Part shown: positions 1 through 7,359 of the stretch, piece after piece
Position numbering within the stretch: position 1 is the stretch's first letter
Layout of the letters: the number at the start of each line of letters is the position of its first letter
Assembly (NCBI GenBank): GCA_949840885.1
Contig: CATKYJ010000029.1
Location: 1 to 57,981 of the forward strand
DNA from: an uncultured Acetatifactor sp.
GTDB taxonomy: Bacteria > Bacillota > Clostridia > Lachnospirales > Lachnospiraceae
Direction of reading: 5' to 3'
Length of the DNA: 57,981 bases
The notes under the pieces: generated by a model
Told to the model about the DNA's origin: nothing
Database searches by the model: none
Seen by the model: the letters and a program-made list of their open reading frames with translations, nothing else
Program-made: the position numbers and the translations under genes

Positions 1-136
1 CGATGTCCACGATTTCCTCGTTCTCGGCCTCCTTGTGTTTCTGTTCCAGCTCTTTCAGCCGGGCCTGCTGGTCGCTGATTTTGCCCTTGACCTTTTCGAT
101 CTCGGCCATGATTTTTGCGCTCTTGCTAATCGCCAT
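1..136 (-). CDS. DUF4315 family protein of a conjugative element (3' part off the left edge)
   Basis: The minus strand encodes a Lys/Glu-rich helical start, MAISKSAKIMAEIEKVKG, continuing to ...EEIVDI where the window ends; the C-terminus is missing. The wording matches the small DUF4315 proteins found in Firmicutes integrative conjugative elements, directly downstream of a C40/NlpC-P60 peptidase gene. That is also the neighbour here. The start is the ATG at 134-136, with an AAGGAGG ribosome binding site at 143-149 that nearly touches the peptidase stop codon (151-153), so the two genes are co-transcribed. The molecular role of DUF4315 is unknown. GC content is visibly higher than in the Fic region to the right. 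Confidence 0.8.
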   Translation of the reverse strand, partial: MAISKSAKIMAEIEKVKGKISDQQARLKELEQKHKEAENEEIVDI

Positions 137-150
137 TGAAAACCTCCTTT

Positions 151-312
151 TCACGGTAAGCGTCCGTAGGCATAGAAGCGGGCCTGCCAGTAGCTGCTGT
201 TTAGGTTGGCGTAGCTGATAGGGTCGCCACAGAGTATCATCATCCCGACCCCCATATAGATGCCACAGTGGGAGACGCCCGGGGTGTCATAGGTTCCCTT
301 GAAGAAAATTCT
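151..312 (-). pseudogene. C40 (NlpC/P60-like) peptidase, C-terminal remnant
   Basis: The minus frame reads IFFKGTYDTPGVSHCGIYMG and ends ...FYAYGRLP-stop. This is the C-terminal half of the C40 peptidase domain of ICE-encoded muramidase/endopeptidase proteins, which open the cell wall during conjugation. The SHCGIYMG segment holds the catalytic histidine; the catalytic cysteine (NCSG region) would lie upstream. Homology stops at about 312, where the frame runs into the 3' end of the rhamnosidase gene, so the N-terminal and cysteine-bearing part is gone and no start codon remains. It must be a remnant made by a rearrangement or, less likely, an assembly joint. Confidence 0.8.
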
Positions 313-315
313 CCC

Positions 316-2703
316 CTATTTTGACTGTACGTCAATTCGATTCATTCCAGATGTAAGCTGTCTGGTTCTCCCATCTGGCAGACAGAATTCACCTCTCAAA
401 CCCTGCGGCAAAGCTACTATATAACACACAGCACCCGTTTCCGATTTCTTCTCATACTGAAATTCCACCGTTCCAAATGGAGTTGCTGCCTGTCCCTGCA
501 GATCTGTCAAGTATTCCATATGGGGACATATCCGAACCGACTTCCAGCCAGGCTCCATCGGTTCAACACCTGCCAGCTTCCGTATCATTTCATACATTGG
601 CAGGACGCTCCATGCATGGTTCTCACTACGCCCTTTGTCAGGCTCTTCCGGACATGTGGTACAATGCTTTTCCCTCAAAGCAATCCAACGGCCCATCAGC
701 TTCCTCGTCTCCTCATACATGCCCTCCTGCTCCAATGCCCGAAACAATTCATAGCTGGTTGAAAAAGAACAGGGAATCACATCTGTCTCCCTCATGGCAT
801 GCCGCAGCATCTTCTTTCTCTCTTCCTCAGTCCCCATCCTGTTTAGCGCCGCCCAGCTTTGGGCATGCTGGGTATACTGCCGGAATTCCGGGCCATCCCT
901 GTACATTTCTCTCTCCCAATCCCAGCAGAGCTCCTGTACCTTTCTACAGACAGCCTGCTGCCTGTCCAGATATTCCTGTTTCAGGCCATTCCTTCCGGTT
1001 GCCTCAGCCAATTCCGCCCCGCACTGCAGTGCATAAGCATACATCAGATTATGTATGGTAGATGGCCCTACGGTTGCAGCTGCAGGTACTCCTGCGTTAT
1101 CTGCCCATGCTTCCTGCCAGTCCACAAAGGGCCAGTACCCCACTTTCTCTACCAGTCCGCTTTCCCCTACTTTTCTGTCATAATATTCCAAAATAGTATC
1201 CACATCACTACGATACCGTTTTATTTCAGCCTTATCCCCCGTCTGCCAGTAGTAGTCTCTCAGCATAAATACAAAGTATAAAGAGAAAGTGGATATAATC
1301 TGCGGAAAGCTGCTTGGATATTTCCCATGCATCAGGCCATCCGGTGTCATAGAACAATGAAAATCCCAGAGTGCTTTCTTCGCCAGCCTGGTATCTCCAT
1401 CTATAGTATAGTGAAAAAGCGCCTGAAGCCTGGTATCCATCAAAAACTGCATCTGCTCATAAAAAGGACAATCCATATAGGTCTCCAACATACAGTTTTG
1501 AAGGGTGGCAATACACATTTCCCACAGTTCCTCCACCCATGGTTCTGAACTGCGTATATGGGATATCTGCTTCATGGGATACCCGGTTCTGCGAAAAACA
1601 GGCCTGTAAAAATGAATTGCTTCCTCTCCGGCTTCCAGCACAATCTCCAGGAAACGGAAAGAACGTACCCAGAACGGCTCAAAAATAAGCGGTTCTCCCG
1701 ACAGCAGGATTTCCTCACTCATCCCTTCTATCACTCCGTTTTCATAATCATCCCGGGGAATGTCTTCTCCTTCCTTTACGAATTTTTCAAAGTAAGTAAA
1801 TCTGACTCTCCCACCATGTCCGCCCCTGAAAATATAACGCATATAAGCATTGGTAACACGCTCTCTGCAAAATACTATCCGCTCCTTCTGCCCAGGCGCT
1901 ATTTGAATCCATTTCTGCTGTATATCTCCCCTGCCAAAAGCCTCTGTCCCCAGTTCCTCTGTCAGTATTCCCTCTTCTTCAAAGAGAAGCGGAATAGGCC
2001 GCTCCTTTACCTGAAACTTGCCAAGAAATCCGACTGCACGCTCAAAATCTCCTGGTAACACAGTTTCCAAAGCAGTTGTGTCCCACCAACATCCTTTTCT
2101 TTTTTCTTCCGGCTCTGCTTTCCGGCATATATACCCTGTTTCTTTCCATCCCACCGGTTCCTTACGGAAGTCAATGTCCTCGCAAAAGCCGCCGGAATTA
2201 CAATTGATTTCTTTGCACTTAATATAATAAGCGCTGTCCAGGTATACCTGCCAGTCTGCCGTGCCGGTTGTCAGTTCCTCCAGACACTCTCCGTCCAAAC
2301 CGCAGATCTTTCCCTCCAGAGCAAGCCTATGCCCCACCGGGCTGGAAACAGCCGCCAGAATCGGAGTGCGCTCATTGCCATATTGTTCTCCCACATCATA
2401 AGGATTCAGAAAAAGTACCTGGACTGCAAATACATTTTCTCCTGTTGTCAAGTATTCTGTCACATCCACTGTTTCATAATAATGGCTGTACCAATCACCT
2501 TTACAGGGACCGGACAACACTGGCTTTCCGTTGACCCACAGCCGATACCGGGTATTAGCCGTAATGCTCATGACACATTTCCCCGGCTGGCCGGTACATA
2601 TTACCTGTTTCCGAAAATACGCAAACCTGCCGTTCAAATCTCCCGCATAAATCTGCTCTGCTTTGATTTGATCAGCAGATATCCCTATGGATGTACTTTC
2701 CAA
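316..2703 (-). CDS. GH78-like alpha-L-rhamnosidase, 5'-truncated at a junction
   Basis: This encodes a 795-residue six-hairpin glycosidase. An N-terminal beta-sandwich (YFRKQV... YRLWVNGKPV...) is followed by the (alpha/alpha)6 catalytic region with DCPFYEQMQFLMDTR, the variant of the GH78 DCPxxE signature, and a C-terminal beta-domain. The family removes rhamnose from plant or bacterial glycans, usually in the cytoplasm when no signal peptide is present; none is seen here. The only available start is TTG at 2703, which lies inside Fic-derived sequence and has no ribosome binding site, with an in-frame stop just upstream. Homology seems to begin around residue 7 (GISADQIKAE), so the native start and promoter were probably lost. 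Expression is doubtful. The 3' end looks native and stops 4 bases before the peptidase remnant. Confidence 0.7.
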   Translation of the reverse strand: MESTSIGISADQIKAEQIYAGDLNGRFAYFRKQVICTGQPGKCVMSITANTRYRLWVNGKPVLSGPCKGDWYSHYYETVDVTEYLTTGENVFAVQVLFLNPYDVGEQYGNERTPILAAVSSPVGHRLALEGKICGLDGECLEELTTGTADWQVYLDSAYYIKCKEINCNSGGFCEDIDFRKEPVGWKETGYICRKAEPEEKRKGCWWDTTALETVLPGDFERAVGFLGKFQVKERPIPLLFEEEGILTEELGTEAFGRGDIQQKWIQIAPGQKERIVFCRERVTNAYMRYIFRGGHGGRVRFTYFEKFVKEGEDIPRDDYENGVIEGMSEEILLSGEPLIFEPFWVRSFRFLEIVLEAGEEAIHFYRPVFRRTGYPMKQISHIRSSEPWVEELWEMCIATLQNCMLETYMDCPFYEQMQFLMDTRLQALFHYTIDGDTRLAKKALWDFHCSMTPDGLMHGKYPSSFPQIISTFSLYFVFMLRDYYWQTGDKAEIKRYRSDVDTILEYYDRKVGESGLVEKVGYWPFVDWQEAWADNAGVPAAATVGPSTIHNLMYAYALQCGAELAEATGRNGLKQEYLDRQQAVCRKVQELCWDWEREMYRDGPEFRQYTQHAQSWAALNRMGTEEERKKMLRHAMRETDVIPCSFSTSYELFRALEQEGMYEETRKLMGRWIALREKHCTTCPEEPDKGRSENHAWSVLPMYEMIRKLAGVEPMEPGWKSVRICPHMEYLTDLQGQAATPFGTVEFQYEKKSETGAVCYIVALPQGLRGEFCLPDGRTRQLTSGMNRIDVQSK

Positions 2704-3098
2704 AGCTCAGCTAAATATTTTGAAAATATTTCTGCCACTTCATCAAGAGATGCCTTTTCCCAATTGTAGTGGTTCATTTTATCTAAGACATATGTGGCAT
2801 CCTTTATTATGTCAAAGCAATCAGAATACTCGATTGAAATACCTCCTAAGGCTGGCTCTGATTTTTCAATATTTATAATTCTGATTTTTCCTGCCCATTC
2901 ATAAATATCCTGAAAAATATAATGATGCATATCACAAAGCGTTGCAAAATCAAAACGGCTGACGGATTCTCCTGTCACAAGTTCCGCAAGCCGTATACTC
3001 GTATATTCTGCTTCCATGCACGATAACATTTCCCTGTCCCGTATATCAGCAAGATTCTTCAGAATATCTGTATGTGGATATAAATATGGATCTTTCAT
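2685..3098 (-). pseudogene. Fic family protein, truncated within the Fic motif
   Basis: The 137-residue product starts MKDPYLYPHTDILKNLADIR and carries the N-terminal Fic core, including DMHHYIFQDIYEWAGKIR and LGGISIEYSD (the flap region). It ends ...AELWKVHP-stop. In the family this is where HPFREGNTR, the catalytic loop, begins, so the active-site Phe, acidic residue, Gly-Asn and Arg are all missing. Fic enzymes transfer AMP from ATP to target proteins; this one cannot. An AAGGAC ribosome binding site lies 5-10 bases before the ATG, and the antitoxin-like gene ends 10 bases upstream, the usual two-gene arrangement. The break is the junction with the rhamnosidase gene. The region is clearly more AT-rich than its surroundings, suggesting acquired DNA. 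Confidence 0.85.
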
Positions 3099-3108
3099 AA
3101 TATTGTCC

Positions 3109-3279
3109 TTATTCTTTCATCTTATATTTTTTGTCCAAAACTTTACGCATATCCTCGGTGGTCATTTCTCCACGACTTTCTTTTTCAATTAATTTTTTAA
3201 ATTCTGGGGATGGCTCTAATCCGTCTACTTTAATCATACCTAATGCATAATCCCATTTTTTATCTGTACTGACTAGCAT
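3109..3279 (-). CDS. VbhA-like antitoxin
   Basis: This is a 56-residue protein beginning MLVSTDKKWDYALG and containing IKVDGLEPSPEF and RGEMTTEDMRKVLDKKYK. It lines up with Bartonella VbhA (ASQRLEGLEPDP ... VGELETSDVIKDL), the class I Fic inhibitor that places a Glu from an [S/T]xxxE[G/N] helix next to ATP. Here that position reads IKVDG, an Asp instead of Glu and no clear Ser/Thr, so the inhibitory contact may differ. I chose the second ATG (3279) because GGGAG sits 8 bases upstream of it; the upstream ATG at 3294 has no ribosome binding site. It precedes fic by 10 bases. With the toxin broken the antitoxin is probably a leftover. A TGATAAAAT extended -10 lies at 3309-3317. Confidence 0.75.
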   Translation of the reverse strand: MLVSTDKKWDYALGMIKVDGLEPSPEFKKLIEKESRGEMTTEDMRKVLDKKYKMKE

Positions 3280-3363
3280 AAAATCAACTCCCATATTCTT
3301 TTTTATTTATTTTATCATGTTTTACGAACAATATCCATCACAACTTTTTACATGATATCACAT

Positions 3364-3411
3364 ATTAAAAAACCCCTGCAAATGGCATTCCCACACCATT
3401 CACAAGGGTTT
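3364..3411 (-). terminator. Intrinsic terminator of the rpsB-tsf operon
   Basis: On the minus strand a 16-bp stem (arms 3396-3411 and 3370-3385, starting AAACCC and ending GGGTTT, with a few G-U pairs) surrounds a loop of about 10 bases and runs into TTTTTTAAT (3364-3372). It lies 32 bases after the tsf stop codon. Confidence 0.9.
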
Positions 3412-3442
3412 CTTCATTCAAAATAACCAGGCAAACTTCGCC

Positions 3443-4381
3443 TTATGCGTTCATCTGCGCCGCAACCTCAGCCGCGAAATCCTCCTGCTTCTTCTCGATA
3501 CCCTCACCGGTCTCGAAGCGCACGAATCTGCTGATGCTTAAGTTCGCGCCGTTCTCCTTTGCCACCTGTGCCACATACTGTGCCACGGTCTGCTTGCCGT
3601 CCTCTGCCTTTACGTATACCTGCTCTAACAGGCACACTTCTTTCAGCTCCTTGTTCAGACGGCCCATAACAGCGCCCTCGATGACTTTCTCGGGCTTTCC
3701 GGCCATCTTGGGATCCTGAGCGATCTGCGCGGCAAGAATCTCTTTCTCATGGGCCTTGTACTCCTCAGACACATCCGAGGTAGCCACATACTTGGGATTC
3801 AGGGCAGCTACCTGCATAGCGAGATTCGTCAGAGCCTCTTTCACCGCATCATTCACCACATCGGTCTTCGCTTCAACAATGACGCCGATACGACCGCCCC
3901 CATGTACATACGTAGCCACGCAGCCCTCTGCTGCATTCACTTTCTCGAATCTGCGGATGCTCAGCTTCTCACCGATGACTGCGATCTTGTCCACCAAAGC
4001 TTCTTTCACTTTCTTGGAGCCGTCCTCAATCCATGCCTCCTCCAAGAACGCATCAATGTCAGCGCTCTGGGTCTTCACAGCCTGCTTAGCCACTGCCTCT
4101 ACAAACTGCTGGAAAGTCTCGTTCTTTGCCACGAAATCGGTCTCGGAGTTCACCTCCACCACCGCCGCTGCCTTGTCGCCATCGGTGGCAATGCGGCAGA
4201 TACCTTCGGCCGCAATCCTGCTCTCTTTCTTCACAGCCTTGGCCTGTCCGCTCTTTCTCAGAACCTCCACGGCCTCTTCCATATTTCCATTGGTCTCATT
4301 CAGAGCCTTTTTACAATCCATCATACCGGCGCCGGTCTGCTCACGGAGCTCCTTGACCATTGCTGCAGTAATCTCTGCCAT
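3443..4381 (-). CDS. tsf: Elongation factor Ts
   Basis: EF-Ts, the nucleotide exchange factor that releases GDP from EF-Tu in the cytoplasm. The 312-residue product has the N-terminal UBA-like module with VKELREQTGAGMMDCKKAL (residues 10-27). It also has the TDFVAKN segment at 81-87 that contacts EF-Tu, followed by the core and coiled-coil region; the length is typical for Clostridia. The reading frame opens at 4390 (MIR...), but that ATG overlaps the AGGAGG box. The ATG at 4381 (MAEITAAM) is 9 bases after AGGAGG and is the proper start. It follows rpsB by 49 bases, and a strong terminator follows it, making a closed two-gene operon. Confidence 0.97.
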   Translation of the reverse strand: MAEITAAMVKELREQTGAGMMDCKKALNETNGNMEEAVEVLRKSGQAKAVKKESRIAAEGICRIATDGDKAAAVVEVNSETDFVAKNETFQQFVEAVAKQAVKTQSADIDAFLEEAWIEDGSKKVKEALVDKIAVIGEKLSIRRFEKVNAAEGCVATYVHGGGRIGVIVEAKTDVVNDAVKEALTNLAMQVAALNPKYVATSDVSEEYKAHEKEILAAQIAQDPKMAGKPEKVIEGAVMGRLNKELKEVCLLEQVYVKAEDGKQTVAQYVAQVAKENGANLSISRFVRFETGEGIEKKQEDFAAEVAAQMNA

Positions 4382-4430
4382 TCTTATCATCCTCCTGTTT
4401 CATCTATCTTTCAATATCGTCCAAGCAGCC

Positions 4431-5198
4431 TTATTCCGCATCCTGCGCGGCAATCTCCTCGATATCCTCGGCGGCACCAGCTTCTGCAGCCGCAGCCTCC
4501 TCGGTATACACAGCCTCACCCTGGTTGGCCTCAATGACAGCATCCGCCATCTTGGAGACAATCAGTTTCACTGCCCTGATGGCATCGTCATTGCCGGGAA
4601 TGATGTAGTCCAGTTCCTCAGGATCGCAGTTGGTATCGCCAATGCCGATCAGCGTAATACCAAGAGTTCTGGCTTCCTGCACACAAATTCTTTCTTTCTT
4701 GGGATCTACTACAAAGATCGCGTCAGGCACCCGGGTCATGTTCCGGATACCGCCCAGGTTCTTCTCCAGCTTCTCCCACTCTTTCCTCAGCTTGATGACT
4801 TCTTTCTTGGGAAGCACGTCAAAAGTTCCGTCCTCGGACATCTTCTCAATAGCATGGAGCCTTCCGATGCGGGACTGGATGGTCTTGAAGTTGGTCAGCA
4901 TGCCGCCCAGCCATCTCTCGTTCACATAGTACATGCCGCAGCGCTCCGCCTCGACTTTCACCGCGTCCTGGGCCTGCTTCTTGGTACCCACGAACAGAAT
5001 GGTGCCGCCCTGTGCGGCGATCTCGGATACGGCTCTGTAAGCCTCATCTACCTTGCCTACGGATTTCTGCAGATCGATGATGTGGATGCCGTTCCTCTCA
5101 GTGAAGATATAGGGAGCCATCTTAGGGTTCCATCTTCTGGTCTGATGTCCAAAATGGACACCTGCTTCAAGCAGCTGTTTCATTGAAATAACGCTCAT
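4431..5198 (-). CDS. rpsB: 30S ribosomal protein S2
   Basis: The 255-residue small-subunit protein S2 starts [20 protein letters not shown] and contains [22 protein letters not shown] and [12 protein letters not shown], all standard S2 signatures. It sits on the back of the 30S body near S1/S8 sites and is needed for assembly of the small subunit. The C-terminus is an acidic Ala/Glu-rich tail ([17 protein letters not shown]), common in Clostridia. GGAGG is 7 bases upstream of the ATG. It is the first gene of rpsB-tsf and is preceded by a roughly 190-base structured leader that may mediate feedback control by S2. Confidence 0.98.
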   Translation of the reverse strand: MSVISMKQLLEAGVHFGHQTRRWNPKMAPYIFTERNGIHIIDLQKSVGKVDEAYRAVSEIAAQGGTILFVGTKKQAQDAVKVEAERCGMYYVNERWLGGMLTNFKTIQSRIGRLHAIEKMSEDGTFDVLPKKEVIKLRKEWEKLEKNLGGIRNMTRVPDAIFVVDPKKERICVQEARTLGITLIGIGDTNCDPEELDYIIPGNDDAIRAVKLIVSKMADAVIEANQGEAVYTEEAAAAEAGAAEDIEEIAAQDAE

Positions 5199-5388
5199 GT
5201 CCTTACCTCCGTTTGGTTGATTTCTTCCGCATAGCCTCCCTGCCGGATCCGCGTTTTAACCCGGCAGCCTCCGGCAACTACCCTGAAATGAGGGTCATTC
5301 ATTTCACAGGGCACCATTGCCCGATCAGCCTGCGTGATTTTTGCCGTGTATGGCAGCTTCCGAAAAGCGCGGCTGCGCGCTTTCCAAC
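5199..5388 (-). ncRNA. Structured 5' leader of rpsB
   Basis: Between the predicted start site (about 5388) and the rpsB ATG, the minus strand shows three strong hairpins in order. These are AAAGCGCG-CAGC-CGCGCTTT, TGAAATGA-N7-TCATTTCA, and CTGCCGG-N14-CCGGCAG close to the ribosome binding site. Structured rpsB leaders used for autoregulation by S2 are known in bacteria. Assignment here is by position and structure, not by a covariance match. Confidence 0.55.
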
Positions 5389-5395
5389 ATTCTGC

Positions 5396-5424
5396 ATTAT
5401 AACACAATACCTCCTGCCATGCAA
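5396..5424 (-). promoter_or_regulatory. sigma-A promoter of rpsB-tsf
   Basis: Reading the minus strand: -35 TTGCAT (5419-5424), 17-bp spacer, extended -10 TGTTATAAT with TATAAT at 5396-5401. The predicted start is near 5388, giving a leader of about 190 bases. Confidence 0.8.
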
Positions 5425-5433
5425 GAGGTATTG
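5405..5433. repeat. 29-bp palindrome overlapping the rpsB -35 box
   Basis: Perfect 9-bp arms, CAATACCTC (5405-5413) and GAGGTATTG (5425-5433), surround an 11-bp centre that contains the -35 hexamer. There is no U-tract in either direction, so it does not read as a terminator. The placement resembles an operator. Confidence 0.6.
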
Positions 5434-5465
5434 TCAAAAAATGATATCGAAATTCATCCCGGATT

Positions 5466-6224
5466 TCATCTGTTTCCCATAATGATCCTCACGATTTCCT
5501 CAGGCTCCGTGCCCTTGCGGATCTTATATGTGCCCTGGAGGATGCTTCTGGAATAGCTATTGGAGCAGATATAATAGTCAAGGCTGTCGGCGTCCTCCAC
5601 CAGGCCCAGTTCCTCCAGAAGCTGGCAGACGCTATAGGAGGTTACCCCCTCTTCTATGACCACAGTGACCATGTCCTCGTCAGTCTCCGAACTTTGGCCA
5701 TCCCCGGCCTCCATACCGGAAGCGGGATTCGCTGCCTCCCCATCCGCATCGGACGCAGTGCCCCCACCAGGCTCCCTGTCATGATCTGCCGCTTCGCCAG
5801 TGCCGTCCTCACTGTCAGGATCTGTCCCTTGGCCGGAACCGTCTCCTCTGTCAGGGTCTTTTGCTTCTCCGGAACCGTCTCCCACGTCAGGGTCTTTTGC
5901 TTCAGCTGCGCCGGAGCTGTCCCCGCCGCCCGGTTCGGAATCACCCGCTCCTCCATAGGATTCTGCGCCCCCCTGGGAGGGATTTTGGCTCTCCCCCGAA
6001 GCTTTGCTTTCTCCCTCCGGGTCTTTTCGCCCCTCCGATGAGGGTGTTTTATTCGAAATATCCGAGAGCCTGATGGAATCGCTCTCCACCATTCCAAGCT
6101 CCGATGCCCTGGCCTTTATCTCCGCATCGCTTAAAGGAAGCTTCTCCCCCTTGACCACTCCCATCAGCAGCGCAGTCACGATGATTCCAATTCCCAATCC
6201 ACGCATTTGATATCTCAGCTTCAC
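5466..6224 (-). CDS. Membrane-anchored MltG/YceG-related protein with acidic repeat linker
   Basis: A 252-residue protein with one N-terminal membrane segment (residues about 9-25, GLGIGIIVTALLMGVV). It has a conserved patch LSDAEIKARASELGMVE and a Gly/Asp/Ser-rich linker (about 65-175). The C-terminal domain VVIEEGVTSYSVCQLLEELG...ILQGTYKIRKGTEPEEIVRIIMG resembles the LysM-like/N-terminal module of the MltG lytic transglycosylase. The catalytic MltG domain is absent, so a cell-wall binding role is more likely than cleavage. The linker DNA holds tandem 36-bp units at 5797-5904. The start is GTG at 6224, preceded by GAGG; it follows the previous gene by 17 bases and is the last gene of the flagellar transcript. 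Confidence 0.6.
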   Translation of the reverse strand: MKLRYQMRGLGIGIIVTALLMGVVKGEKLPLSDAEIKARASELGMVESDSIRLSDISNKTPSSEGRKDPEGESKASGESQNPSQGGAESYGGAGDSEPGGGDSSGAAEAKDPDVGDGSGEAKDPDRGDGSGQGTDPDSEDGTGEAADHDREPGGGTASDADGEAANPASGMEAGDGQSSETDEDMVTVVIEEGVTSYSVCQLLEELGLVEDADSLDYYICSNSYSRSILQGTYKIRKGTEPEEIVRIIMGNR

Positions 6225-6241
6225 TTATTTCCTCATTTCCG

Positions 6242-6937
6242 TCAACCCTGGAACAGATCAATCACCAGTTTTACTTCCCCAACCCCCAGTTCCAGTTCCC
6301 TGGCAATATCTGCCACGGATTTCCCCTGTCGGTAAAGCGACCTGATCCTTTCCTTATTGCTTCCATATTCGCTGTCCGCCGCCACATCCTCCGCCATCTC
6401 CGCGGCGGCTGCCTGCTTCTCTTCCTGCTCTTTGGCCGTTCCGGCCTCAGCCATCGCTTTCTCAACATCCGCAGACAAAAGAAGCGCTTGTTCATCGTCC
6501 TTTGCGTCTCCTGCCTCCATCTGCCGCCTTAGAGCCTCCATGGCCTCCCCGGCCTCCCTTACGACCCGGTTCACCTCTGCTGCCGTATTCTTCAGGCTGG
6601 CATGCTTGTTGTTGAGCATATCATACATAAACATCACTTCTTCATGGCTTTTATGGATTTCCGACAATACCGTATCGGAATATTCGTTGACCGCCATGAT
6701 CTTCTCATTGGAAAGCTTCTCTAAAGACCGCTCCGTCTTCTCCATGGCCCCGACTACCGACTCCTCCGCGGCCTCGTCCAGAGACTTTCGCAACGCCTCC
6801 AGCTCCCGGTCTATTATCGCTCTGACATCCTCCTGCGACAGCCCGCCCGCGGCTGCCCTATTTTTGTCCGGGATAAAGAAGCTCAGCACAAATATAACTC
6901 CCCCCGCAATCAAAAGGATAATCTCCATTATATCCAT
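6242..6937 (-). CDS. DUF6115-type membrane protein
   Basis: A 231-residue protein with an N-terminal transmembrane helix (MEIILLIAGGVIFVLSFFI) followed by a long charged coiled coil (about 35-170, rich in Glu, Ala, Lys). The C-terminal module of about 35 residues, NKERIRSLYRQGKSVADIARELELGVGEVKLVIDLF, has the shape of a helix-turn-helix. It matches a conserved but uncharacterised Lachnospiraceae family that I recognise as DUF6115. It may tether a DNA- or protein-binding HTH to the membrane; this is inference. It lies in the distal part of the flagellar operon. The ribosome binding site is weak (GGACGGACGAAA before ATG). Confidence 0.6.
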   Translation of the reverse strand: MDIMEIILLIAGGVIFVLSFFIPDKNRAAAGGLSQEDVRAIIDRELEALRKSLDEAAEESVVGAMEKTERSLEKLSNEKIMAVNEYSDTVLSEIHKSHEEVMFMYDMLNNKHASLKNTAAEVNRVVREAGEAMEALRRQMEAGDAKDDEQALLLSADVEKAMAEAGTAKEQEEKQAAAAEMAEDVAADSEYGSNKERIRSLYRQGKSVADIARELELGVGEVKLVIDLFQG

Positions 6938-6998
6938 TTTCGTCCGTCCATTCTATGCTTCCATACAGCATAAATACATCGCATCCTGCCTGCGAACG

Positions 6999-7310
6999 TC
7001 ATATCTTCATGTCAAAGCCACCTCGGCCTTTCACCAGAACCTGTTCTTTTGCGGCAGGCTGCTTTTTACGCCCTCTTCCGCCGTCCCCGCTGTACTTATT
7101 ATTTCCCTTTTCCTTGGCGTCAGGCTTGTTCTCATGCCAGTCGGTGTTGTCGCTCTGGTGCACTCCGCGAATATTCTGCTCCGTGGTCTTCTGGAACTGC
7201 TCGCTGAAATTCGCCTGATCTACGTTTACCTTGTTATCTTCGTTGTGTTTAATGGTAGTATAGTCCTGCGCCCTGGAGATCGTTGTCAGTTCAATTGATC
7301 CAAATGCCAT
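6999..7310 (-). CDS. Conserved small flagellar-operon protein, function unknown
   Basis: A 103-residue, very hydrophilic protein: MAFGSIELTTISRAQDYTTIKHNEDNK... followed by a Lys/Gly/Asn-rich tail. No membrane segment or known motif is visible. The N-terminal 50 residues (RAQDYTTIKxNEDxK...VDQANF) look like a conserved short motif found in the same position of other Lachnospiraceae flagellar operons. The tail is likely disordered. AGGAGG stands 8 bases before the ATG, and the gene lies 49 bases after the fapA-like gene. I cannot assign a role. Confidence 0.55.
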   Translation of the reverse strand: MAFGSIELTTISRAQDYTTIKHNEDNKVNVDQANFSEQFQKTTEQNIRGVHQSDNTDWHENKPDAKEKGNNKYSGDGGRGRKKQPAAKEQVLVKGRGGFDMKI

Positions 7311-7359
7311 AATCTGCCTCCTTTTAGCGGAAATCCCTTTTCCATTTTTTACGAAAACT

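Noticed and set aside
314..2688. CCCTAT as a site-specific att core or transposon target duplication
   Set aside because: Six bases are too few, no integrase or transposase is present, and joining the outer sides does not restore any gene.
3756..5186. Plus-strand open frame of about 476 codons
   Set aside because: It runs antisense to tsf and rpsB, has no ribosome binding site or recognisable motif, and its composition is that of reversed coding sequence.
5405..5433. Terminator of the flagellar operon
   Set aside because: The palindrome lacks a U-tract on the minus strand and lies over a good promoter; a weak GAAAT/ATTTC stem followed by T6 near 5436-5466 may end the flagellar transcript, but the evidence is thin.
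5195..5437. Minus-strand 80-codon frame upstream of rpsB
   Set aside because: It covers the rpsB promoter and the structured leader and lacks a proper start context.
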